A stretch of DNA of 6,443 bases from Fidelibacterota bacterium TMED108 (GTDB lineage: Bacteria; Fidelibacterota; Marinisomatia; Marinisomatales; TCS55): the NCBI GenBank assembly GCA_002172545.1, contig NHFJ01000028.1, forward strand, positions 1-6,443. The letters run 5' to 3'. Within the stretch, counting starts at the first letter, position 1, and every line of letters begins with the position of its first letter. A model generated the notes under the pieces. The model was not told where the DNA came from and searched no databases. It was given only the letters and a program-made list of their open reading frames with translations. Position numbers and translations under genes: made by a program. Below, piece after piece: positions 1-6,443 of this stretch.

Positions 1-406
<406 letters not shown>

Positions 407-451
407 CTTTTTTGATCACTTGAAGATCCGCATCAATTCCCTAACTTTTTC
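407..451 (+). other. 23S-5S internal transcribed spacer, no tRNA
   Basis: This spacer of about 45 bases separates the 23S and 5S genes. It is too short for a tRNA and shows no cloverleaf. It is AT-rich and presumably carries processing sites for the rRNA precursor, but no specific RNase site can be assigned from sequence alone. Confidence 0.7.
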
Positions 452-568
452 TTCGGCAACTATAGCACAGGTGTTACACCCGATCCCATCTCGAACTCGG
501 CAGTTAAGCCCTGTAGCGCCAATGGTACTACGCGGGAAACCAGCGTGGGAGAGTAGGTCGTTGCCGGG
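452..568 (+). rRNA. rrf: 5S ribosomal RNA
   Basis: This is a complete 5S rRNA of about 117 bases, a normal bacterial length. The terminal helix I forms between TTCGGCAA (452-459) and TTGCCGGG (561-568), including two G-U pairs at the outer end. Internal hallmarks are the CCCGATCCCATCTCGAACTC loop B/C region (479-498), the AGTTAAGCCC segment (502-511), and the 3' GGGAGAGTAGGTCG loop E/helix IV region (547-560). It directly follows the 23S gene in the usual order and is followed by a terminator. The ends are set by the helix and may be off by one or two bases. Confidence 0.96.
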
Positions 569-575
569 AACTTTT

Positions 576-606
576 AAAAGCCCTCATTTTTTGAGGGTTT
601 TTTTTT
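576..606 (+). terminator. Intrinsic terminator of the rRNA operon
   Basis: The stem CCCTCA (581-586) pairs with TGAGGG (592-597) across a five-T loop. It is followed by an uninterrupted T tract (598-606) and preceded by AAAAG, which can extend the stem into the T tract. It lies 7 bases after the 5S rRNA, the expected place for a Rho-independent terminator ending rRNA transcription. It separates the rRNA operon from the downstream protein operon, although some readthrough is possible. Confidence 0.92.
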
Positions 607-635
607 ATAAACACCTCCCTTTTTACATTTAAGTG

Positions 636-664
636 TTGAAGGGGCCTTTTCTCTTCGGTAAATT
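636..664 (+). promoter_or_regulatory. Candidate sigma70-like promoter for the envelope operon
   Basis: TTGAAG (636-641) and TAAATT (659-664) are separated by 17 bases and each matches four of six positions of the standard -35 and -10 boxes. The site sits 31 bases before the ATG of the first protein gene and after the rRNA terminator, so a promoter is needed around here. No clear Bacteroidota-type -7 box (TAnnTTTG) was seen. The region is AT-rich, a weak match can occur by chance, and a second TAAATT at 672-677 shows how easily such boxes arise. The operon probably has a promoter in 607-694, but these exact boxes are tentative. Confidence 0.35.
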
Positions 665-694
665 GTAATAATAAATTATACGCGATTTAAAATA

Positions 695-1867
695 ATGAAA
701 AAAATTAGTCTATTGTTTTGCCTAGCTTCGGCTACCGGATTACTGCTATCTCAAAAGGTTTCTTTGGATGGTCAGTTTTATCCATACTCTACATATTATA
801 TTAGCAGCTTTAATCTTGCTACAGGTGAATCAAATGTGCCTATTTTTAGATACACTGTCTCATCTAGCTCATACCCAACAAATGTTAAAGCGCGGTTTAC
901 GGCTTCTTTTTTATCTCCTCAGCTTGGTATTAATGAGAGAACAACACTGATAGATCTTGAATCAAATGTGTTTCAAATGAAAGCAAATATTGTTCTTGAT
1001 AGTAGAAATTTTTCTGAAAATACAACCACACTTCTTGATGAGGCGAGTCCACCCAATGCGGTGCCTATATTCTTTAGGTCTTTAGAAACTATCGATGCGG
1101 GGAAATATGAAAATGTTCTAAGTAGCATAATGACTACAGGTAAATTGCCAGATGGAGAGTATAGGTTCAAGCTCAGCCTTTCCTCAGGAATCTCAGAATT
1201 TGACCTTTCTATTTCAGATGAAAAAATAGAAACCATTGTTGTTGAAAGCTCTTCTGGGGTTAATTTAGAATCACCTGGGGGTTTGCTAGCGGATACAACA
1301 TTTAATGTTGTGTATTCAACTTTGCCCTCATTTAATTGGAATAAGGGTTTTTGCAGAAACTGTATTACCTACATTCGTGTTTCAGAATTTAAGCCAGAGA
1401 TCCACTCTTCTTTAGAAGAAGCGCTTGATGATGAGCGCACACTTCCATTTAATCAGTCTCTTGAATGGAAACAATTAGATGATATAAGCACATTTCAATA
1501 CCCTATTAATGACGTTAGACCTCTTGAAAACGGTAAAATTTATGTATGGCAAATTAAAACAAGCATACCAACAACTGATGGGATGGAAGATGAAACATCC
1601 GAAATTTATGCTTTTAAAATATCAGATCCATCTAAATCCTCTAAGCTCGGCATCAAAGATCCGCTTCTACAGCAACTAAAGGATTCACTTGGCTCAGTGA
1701 AATTCAAGTCTTTGTTTGGAGAAAACGGACCCTTAGAAGATTACAGTCCAACGGGAGAATATTTAATTGATGGATCATCCGTTGATCAATCCACTGTAAG
1801 TAATATTTTAATAAAGATTAAAAATAAAAATGTTAAAGTGAACTCGGTTAAAGTGGAAAATGATTAA
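695..1867 (+). CDS. Exported beta-rich protein of unknown function
   Basis: I do not recognise a named family for this 390-residue protein. It starts with a signal peptide: Lys-Lys at residues 2-3, a hydrophobic core to about residue 18, and a likely cleavage near Ser19/Gln20. The only early Cys (residue 9) is not in a lipobox, so it is probably not a lipoprotein. The body alternates hydrophobic and polar residues, as in beta-sandwich domains. LPDGEYRFKL (151-160) looks like the edge of an Ig/FN3-type domain. A second domain is suggested by PSFNW (211-215), ITYIRVSEF (224-232) and LENGKIYVWQI (277-287), a pattern common in fibronectin-III-like surface proteins. CRNC (220-223) holds the only cysteines of the mature protein and might form a disulfide. 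The tail (about 311-390) is polar and lysine-rich at the end. It is the first gene of the operon and overlaps the FecR gene by 8 bases. The ATG at 695 is chosen because it opens the signal peptide; no Shine-Dalgarno sequence precedes it. Likely site: periplasm or cell surface. Confidence 0.85.
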   Translation: MKKISLLFCLASATGLLLSQKVSLDGQFYPYSTYYISSFNLATGESNVPIFRYTVSSSSYPTNVKARFTASFLSPQLGINERTTLIDLESNVFQMKANIVLDSRNFSENTTTLLDEASPPNAVPIFFRSLETIDAGKYENVLSSIMTTGKLPDGEYRFKLSLSSGISEFDLSISDEKIETIVVESSSGVNLESPGGLLADTTFNVVYSTLPSFNWNKGFCRNCITYIRVSEFKPEIHSSLEEALDDERTLPFNQSLEWKQLDDISTFQYPINDVRPLENGKIYVWQIKTSIPTTDGMEDETSEIYAFKISDPSKSSKLGIKDPLLQQLKDSLGSVKFKSLFGENGPLEDYSPTGEYLIDGSSVDQSTVSNILIKIKNKNVKVNSVKVEND

Positions 1868-2537
1868 AAAGCTCCAAAAAAGAAAAATTATTGCCTTATT
1901 TCCTTTATTTTTATGCTTCGCAATGGCTGGAGAGAAAATAGCTGTTGTTACAAAAATTATAGGTAAAGCTGAGTATGTTCGCGAAGAAAAGTCACCAAAA
2001 AATCTTAAAAGAGGGTTTGTAGTTGAAAACGGTGACGAAATACTAACTAAAGCAGGTGCTTTTGTTGCACTGGTTTTCATTGATGATAGATCTGCGCTCA
2101 AAATTAGAGAAAAATCAGAGGTTGTTATTAATGGAAAAAAGAATGTCAATAGGATAAGTAAAAAAATAGATTTAAATAATGGAACAATCAGAGCTCAAGT
2201 AAAAACTAATAGAAATTTTTTAGTACAAACTTCCGTATCTGTTGCTTCGGTAAAAGGAACCGATTTTTGGGTTATTTCCAACGATAAAGTAGGAGACTCA
2301 ATAATTGGCTTAGAGGGTTTGGTGACTTTATCAAATAGAATTTCAGGGGAAAAAATAGATATCAAGCCTGGAATAACCGGAATCTCTTCAAATGATGGAT
2401 CATTACAAGCTTTTAAATCTGACCCTAAAAATACCCCACGTGACCTGATTCAAAGTGATGGTCAAGACAAAAAGCTTGAAATTATTTTTAAAGATTCCGC
2501 GGGTAAGCAGAAAAAATTAATTATCGATTATAAATAG
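1860..2537 (+). CDS. Secreted FecR-domain protein
   Basis: This 225-residue protein has a basic N-terminus (residues 1-9), a hydrophobic segment (10-22) and a likely signal-peptidase site after AMA (21-23), which puts the mature protein in the periplasm. Residues about 27-160 match the FecR domain: ENGDEILTKAGAFVALVF (56-73) fits the family's 'G-D-x-I-x-T...A-x-L-x-F' core. ALKIREKSEVVI (79-90), LNNGTIRAQV (105-114), the signature VKGTDFWV (131-138) and GLEGLVTL (150-157) follow in the right order. IDIKPG (167-172) is the usual final turn. It lacks the cytoplasmic anti-sigma N-terminus and central membrane helix of classical FecR regulators, so it is a stand-alone periplasmic FecR-domain protein rather than a sigma-factor regulator. 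Residues 173-225 form a polar tail, probably outside the domain. The ATG overlaps the end of the upstream gene by 8 bases, suggesting translational coupling. The gene ends in three consecutive in-frame stops (TAG TAG TAA, 2535-2543). The ligand or partner is unknown; the neighbours suggest a role with the barrel or CHASE2 protein. Confidence 0.9.
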   Translation: MIKKLQKRKIIALFPLFLCFAMAGEKIAVVTKIIGKAEYVREEKSPKNLKRGFVVENGDEILTKAGAFVALVFIDDRSALKIREKSEVVINGKKNVNRISKKIDLNNGTIRAQVKTNRNFLVQTSVSVASVKGTDFWVISNDKVGDSIIGLEGLVTLSNRISGEKIDIKPGITGISSNDGSLQAFKSDPKNTPRDLIQSDGQDKKLEIIFKDSAGKQKKLIIDYK

Positions 2538-2552
2538 TAGTAATTTTTTTTG
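2508..2552 (+). promoter_or_regulatory. Possible hairpin enclosing the TTG start of the barrel gene
   Basis: CAGAAAAAATTA (2508-2519) can pair with TAATTTTTTTTG (2541-2552) over 12 positions, one a G-U wobble, with a 21-base loop. The 3' arm contains the TTG start codon, and the first two stops of the FecR gene lie in the loop. If it forms, a ribosome finishing the FecR gene would open it, linking the two genes' translation. The stem is almost all A-U with one G-C pair, so stability is low and chance in AT-rich DNA is a real alternative. Confidence 0.3.
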
Positions 2553-5279
2553 AATAATTTTAAAAAAATTAAAAATCAGATTTTATTTTTTTGTTTATTC
2601 ATGCTTACTCAAATTGCTACAGGTCAGCAGAAAAACTTGTATCATACCCCTCCAGCAAATGCTGTGAAAGGGCAAAATCTAATTATTTCAACTTCACTAG
2701 TAGATATATCTAGCCCTATAGAAGCTGTTCTCTATTATAAAACCTCTTTAAGCGATTCATACCTTGAAATATCTTTTATAAATAAAGGTTTTAATTGGGA
2801 GGCTACAATCCCAAAGTTTGCAATTACAGATGATGGCTTGGAGTACGTGATTGTATTTAGATTTTCGCAAGATCGCATTCTCTCGTATCCTAGAATAGAT
2901 CCTTTCAATAATCCATATTCTCTTCAAGTAATAGAAAATCCTTTAGAGCAGAAATCTAGTTTGTCGAATGAAGCAGCCGAAATACTTATACTTTCTCCTG
3001 ATATCGGCGAAGTTCTTGAGCCAAAGGAGGTTTTTATTGCAGCCTCATTTTTTTTAACTCAGAATATTGATGAATCTTCAGTTAGAGTTTTATTGAACGA
3101 TACAGAGGTAACCTCAAAAATAATATTTGAAGATGATATTCTAAGCTACAGTCCAAATTCATTAACTAGGGGCGATTATGCAATTAAAATTTTGATGAAA
3201 AATAAAGAGGGCGATAGCATTCGTCCGTTTTCATGGGGATTTACGGTTGGCCAAAAAATAAAGCAATCGAAAAACGTCGTAAGCTATAAGGGCCGAGTCT
3301 CAAATAGATTATCATCAGAAAGGATATCTGGATCAGTTCTAAATGTTGCAGAAGTTCAAGGGAAATTTAATATGGATTTCAATTGGGCTCAACTGGACGT
3401 TGTAAATAGAATTACGTCAAGGGAAACTCCGTATTTGCAACCCCAAAATCGCTTTGGTGGAAAATTCAAATTTGGAAATTTTTTAAAGGTTAGTTTTGGT
3501 GATTTTTATCCAAGAATGAATGAATTTATGATAGACGGAAAAAGAGTGCGAGGGCTAGAGTTAAATACGGATTTCAAATGGGTAAAGTTTGACTTCATTC
3601 AAGGTGAGCTGAATAGAGTTGTCCAAGAGCAGCGATTTTCAAACGGTGGGTATCGCTTGAATTCTAGTTTATCTACAAAAAATAATGATGGTACTTTTAC
3701 ATATTTTTTAGATAGAACAGGTTATACTTTTAAAAGAAATATTGTTGCTGCAAAATTATCTTCAGATTTATTTGACCGATTTAAGCTAGGTGTTCACTTT
3801 ATGAGCGTTAGAGATGACACGAATTCTGTGAAGCTGAATCTCTCAAATGCAATGTTTTCATCTGACACCCTGGTGATTGGTATTACTCCGGGACAATATA
3901 ATTTCGATACTTTTAACTCTGCGGTAAAAGGAGTTGGAAGTCAATTGAGAGTTGTTTCCAGTGACTGGTCAGGAAAAAAGCCAAATGATAATCTTTTGAT
4001 GGGTTTTAATTTCGGAACAAGCTTTGATGATAAAAAATTGAATCTTGATTTTGACTGGAACCTAAGTCTTTATAACCGAAATACATGGGGCGGTGCATTG
4101 TCAAAATCAAATTTAGATACCGCTCTCGATGACTCACTTGATGGATATATTGGACAACAGTACGATGCTGCTGGAATGAAAATTGATGGAGACGTTATTA
4201 GTATAAGTCAAATACCCTTTGACCCTTTAGCCCTTGAGGACGTATTTATTTTGAATACGAATATGACACCGCTTGTACCGTACGATATTAATTCAAATCT
4301 ACTGAGCGGTTTGATAAATATGCCTTCTTCTGCTTTTAGATTTTCTCTTAAAGGAAACTATACAAACAGTAAGATTTTAATTGAGTATCGTCAAATTGGC
4401 CCTGAATACGTTACCCTGGGAAACCCGTTTCTTAGAAACAATACGCGCCAATTTACAATATCAGACCGCGCTAGTTTTTTTAAGAATAAACTATTTGTTA
4501 ATTTTGGATTTAAGCATTTAGACAATAAAATTTTGCGAACAACCGTTAATCCTCTTAATACCAATACTTTTTTTGCAAACTTTAATTTTATTCTTGGGCC
4601 AGGTCTTCCATCCTACGCTATAAGTTTACAGTCAATTGGAAAAAATAATGAGAAAACAAAGCTTGACTCCGTTGGTGGTTCAATTATTGACTTAAGGGAG
4701 GACTCTAATATTTCAAATAACATGTTTGCGGTCACAATACCGATAAAAGCTTATGGAATAATGCATAACGTGACATTAAATATGGGTAATATTACCAATC
4801 TTGATAATCTATCTAGCAAAAGAGATGTTGGTTATTTATTTCCCAAGACTGATACAAGAACTATTGCGCTCAATATTACTTCTGAGATCTCTAAGGATTT
4901 AAATACTATCTCTCAGGTAAGTCAAACTAAGCTGGATATACCTTCAGTATCTAACAACTCTTTGCAAAAAACGTCATATGTTTGGACAAATTTATCATCT
5001 TCAGCAAACTATAGATTGGTTGATGATAGAATTTTGTTGAAAGGAACACTTACATTGATTGACAATAACAGTAAAATAAGATCACAGCTTATTGGATTCA
5101 GGGGAGGTATAGATTATAATTACCGTAGTAATTTAACAGCATCCTTGATGAGTTTTATACGTATAAATTACATTGGCAATAATAAGGGATTATCCTATGA
5201 AGAGGGTTTTGATATAAATTCATCAGGTATAATATTTAACATTAATTACAATTTTAATAATGAACCTAAAGCTAGCTAA
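2550..5279 (+). CDS. Predicted outer-membrane beta-barrel protein with two N-terminal Ig-like domains
   Basis: This 909-residue protein starts with a signal peptide: basic KKIK (5-8), a hydrophobic stretch (11-23) and likely cleavage after ATG (23-25), leaving Gln at the N-terminus. Residues about 28-128 look like an Ig-type beta-sandwich, with paired strands ending in GLEYVIVFRF (96-105). A second such domain spans about 143-233, from ILILSPDIGEVL to PFSWGFTVG. From about 245 to the end the sequence is a long run of short alternating strands and polar loops, as in an outer-membrane barrel. Noticeable motifs are GDFYPRMNEF...GKRVRGLEL (317-338) and GPEYVTLGNPFLRN (617-630); I associate both patterns with large FCB-type outer-membrane proteins but cannot name a family. 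The last strand, IIFNINYNF, is followed by a seven-residue tail. TTG at 2550 is chosen because the next in-frame ATG (2601) would destroy the signal peptide and an in-frame stop lies at 2541. No Shine-Dalgarno is visible. It begins 12 bases after the FecR gene and overlaps the CHASE2 gene by 20 bases. Its role could be a channel, secretion pore or surface receptor; the sequence does not decide. Confidence 0.83.
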   Translation: MNNFKKIKNQILFFCLFMLTQIATGQQKNLYHTPPANAVKGQNLIISTSLVDISSPIEAVLYYKTSLSDSYLEISFINKGFNWEATIPKFAITDDGLEYVIVFRFSQDRILSYPRIDPFNNPYSLQVIENPLEQKSSLSNEAAEILILSPDIGEVLEPKEVFIAASFFLTQNIDESSVRVLLNDTEVTSKIIFEDDILSYSPNSLTRGDYAIKILMKNKEGDSIRPFSWGFTVGQKIKQSKNVVSYKGRVSNRLSSERISGSVLNVAEVQGKFNMDFNWAQLDVVNRITSRETPYLQPQNRFGGKFKFGNFLKVSFGDFYPRMNEFMIDGKRVRGLELNTDFKWVKFDFIQGELNRVVQEQRFSNGGYRLNSSLSTKNNDGTFTYFLDRTGYTFKRNIVAAKLSSDLFDRFKLGVHFMSVRDDTNSVKLNLSNAMFSSDTLVIGITPGQYNFDTFNSAVKGVGSQLRVVSSDWSGKKPNDNLLMGFNFGTSFDDKKLNLDFDWNLSLYNRNTWGGALSKSNLDTALDDSLDGYIGQQYDAAGMKIDGDVISISQIPFDPLALEDVFILNTNMTPLVPYDINSNLLSGLINMPSSAFRFSLKGNYTNSKILIEYRQIGPEYVTLGNPFLRNNTRQFTISDRASFFKNKLFVNFGFKHLDNKILRTTVNPLNTNTFFANFNFILGPGLPSYAISLQSIGKNNEKTKLDSVGGSIIDLREDSNISNNMFAVTIPIKAYGIMHNVTLNMGNITNLDNLSSKRDVGYLFPKTDTRTIALNITSEISKDLNTISQVSQTKLDIPSVSNNSLQKTSYVWTNLSSSANYRLVDDRILLKGTLTLIDNNSKIRSQLIGFRGGIDYNYRSNLTASLMSFIRINYIGNNKGLSYEEGFDINSSGIIFNINYNFNNEPKAS

Positions 5280-6443
5280 ATTAAAAAAAATTTTCCAGGG
5301 AAACTGGGTTGCATGGGTTATCAGTTTCAGTGCAATCTTTTTAATATCTATTTTTCAGTGGATTGGAATCTTTGATACTCTAGAACTAAAGATATATGAT
5401 TATCGCTTTAATACCGTTCGTGGGCCACTAACAGGATGGACTGCAATTGACTCATCTTACATAGATAAAGGAACTGATGTGGTATTGGTTGAGGTTGATG
5501 ATGAAGCGTGGCGATTGGTTCCAGAAGAGTGGCCGTACCCTAGGGGGAGTATATGGGCGCGAGTAATCAGAAACCTATATAAGGCCGGTGCAAAGGTTAT
5601 TGTTTTTGATATTCAGTTTGATTCTCCAGAGAGTAGATCTGAGATATATAAAGATTTGATTGAATCAACTACAACTGAATATATAATTAATCAAGTCCCC
5701 TCTATAGGGGATAGTACCGAAGCAGATAATATAGTAAAGTCTCTACCGATGCTGATCCCTAGACATGGAGACGACATGCTAGGAGAGGCAGTTTCAGAAG
5801 CTCAAATGTTTGGCACCACAGTTATCATGCCAGCAAAAATGGTAACTGAGCCAACCTCAGTCCCGCCTCAATACATAGCCTATCCAGTGAAGCAAGTGAT
5901 GGATGCAAATCCTGAATTAGGATTAATAAATGATCAAATGGATCTTGATGGATTTTCAAGAAGATATTCTCTTTTTGATATTATGGCTCATGAGCCAAAT
6001 AAATATTATCTCACTCTTGGCGTTAAGGCATTTAAAGCATTCTATGGAATTTCTGATACCTCAAAACCTTATTTTGATAGCAATAATTTAACCTGGCAAT
6101 ATGGAGGTTATAATATAAAAGCCTATGGCCAAGGAAATTCATTCCTGGTTAATTATTATGGCCCTCCCTCAGGATATAAGATAAGAGACCAAAGAAATCT
6201 TCCGGCATGGGCCACATTCCCTAAGTATTCCTTGGCGTATATAATTGATACCGATGATGTAACACTTAGAGACCCAATGGAAGATTTAGATTGGATGAGC
6301 CAATTTTTACCGGGGCAGATTCCTGATTGGATTAAATCTATTGAAGATAAAAAAGAACGCCAAGAAATGATGGATGTCATGGGGATTAGCTCAGATAGTG
6401 ATTTATCAAATTCACCATTTTTTAATAAAATAGTAGTTATTGG
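5260..6443 (+). CDS. CHASE2-domain transmembrane sensor protein (partial, 3' end outside window)
   Basis: The reading frame is open from ATG 5260 to the window edge (394 codons and two bases). A short basic cytoplasmic N-terminus (1-15) precedes one membrane helix (about 16-38, NWVAWVISF to WIGIF). The rest is a periplasmic CHASE2 sensor domain. Its hallmarks appear in order: YDYRFNTVRG (46-55), VVLVEVDDEAW (74-84), WPYPRG (91-96), AGAKVIVFDIQFDSP (109-123), DDMLGEAV (171-178), DLDGFSRRYSL (228-238), FLVNYYGPP (295-303) and, at the edge, FFNKIVVI (387-394), normally the final strand of the domain. An acidic insertion (about 331-386) makes the domain longer than usual. In known CHASE2 proteins three membrane helices and a cytoplasmic output domain follow, often a class III adenylate/guanylate cyclase, a histidine kinase or a serine/threonine kinase. 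That part is missing here, so the output cannot be stated. The ATG overlaps the barrel gene by 20 bases; an upstream in-frame stop at 5230 leaves no other ATG start. Confidence 0.9.
   Translation, partial: MNLKLAKLKKIFQGNWVAWVISFSAIFLISIFQWIGIFDTLELKIYDYRFNTVRGPLTGWTAIDSSYIDKGTDVVLVEVDDEAWRLVPEEWPYPRGSIWARVIRNLYKAGAKVIVFDIQFDSPESRSEIYKDLIESTTTEYIINQVPSIGDSTEADNIVKSLPMLIPRHGDDMLGEAVSEAQMFGTTVIMPAKMVTEPTSVPPQYIAYPVKQVMDANPELGLINDQMDLDGFSRRYSLFDIMAHEPNKYYLTLGVKAFKAFYGISDTSKPYFDSNNLTWQYGGYNIKAYGQGNSFLVNYYGPPSGYKIRDQRNLPAWATFPKYSLAYIIDTDDVTLRDPMEDLDWMSQFLPGQIPDWIKSIEDKKERQEMMDVMGISSDSDLSNSPFFNKIVVI

Noticed and set aside
407..451. tRNA between 23S and 5S
   Set aside because: The spacer is about 45 bases, too short, and has no cloverleaf or T-loop sequence.
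695..760. Lipoprotein signal for the first gene (Cys at residue 9)
   Set aside because: The residues before the Cys (SLLF) do not form a lipobox and the Cys is too close to the start; an ordinary signal peptide fits better.
973..1236. Minus-strand open frame of 87 codons
   Set aside because: It lies wholly inside the exported protein gene, which has a signal peptide and coherent domain pattern; the antisense frame shows no family signal.
1808..2149. Minus-strand open frame of 113 codons across the first two genes
   Set aside because: It is antisense to the well-supported FecR gene and the overlap junction. Its hydrophobic look comes from the reversed A-rich codons.
2520..2560. Frameshifted or split single gene (FecR fused to the barrel)
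   Set aside because: The genes share a frame but are separated by three stops, and the barrel has its own signal peptide right after TTG, so these are two genes.
5279..5294. A8/T4 run at the barrel-CHASE2 overlap as a terminator or slippery site
   Set aside because: There is no GC stem before it and it lies inside the CHASE2 coding sequence; no frameshift is needed to read either gene.
6156..6380. Minus-strand open frame of 74 codons
   Set aside because: It is antisense to the CHASE2 domain, whose conserved motifs run through this stretch on the + strand.

Overview
The window joins the 3' end of a ribosomal RNA operon to the start of a four-gene, same-strand operon for envelope proteins. 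The rRNA end is clear: a partial 23S rRNA (1 to about 406), a short spacer with no tRNA, a complete 5S rRNA (about 452-568) and an intrinsic terminator (576-606). An 88-base leader follows, with one weak sigma70-like promoter candidate, and then the protein genes begin at 695.

The protein genes are AT-rich and packed head to tail. They are an exported beta-rich protein of unknown function (695-1867), a periplasmic FecR-domain protein (1860-2537), a large predicted outer-membrane beta-barrel protein with two N-terminal Ig-like domains (2550-5279), and a CHASE2 sensor protein cut by the window edge (5260 onward). The first and second genes overlap by 8 bases, the second and third are 12 bases apart, and the third and fourth overlap by 20 bases, so co-transcription and translational coupling are likely. 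No start codon has a convincing Shine-Dalgarno sequence, and the third gene probably starts with TTG.

FecR-domain proteins and CHASE2 receptors are both known envelope-signalling modules. Finding them with an outer-membrane barrel and another secreted protein suggests a pathway that senses the cell surface or periplasm and signals across the inner membrane. The CHASE2 output domain (adenylate/guanylate cyclase, kinase or other) lies beyond the window, so the signal itself cannot be named.

The organism is a diderm bacterium. AT-rich genes, lack of Shine-Dalgarno sites, signal peptides probably cleaved just before Gln, and the style of the barrel protein suggest the FCB (Bacteroidota-like) superphylum, possibly a marine group such as Marinimicrobia (SAR406). 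The phylum is an inference; the rRNA would settle it.
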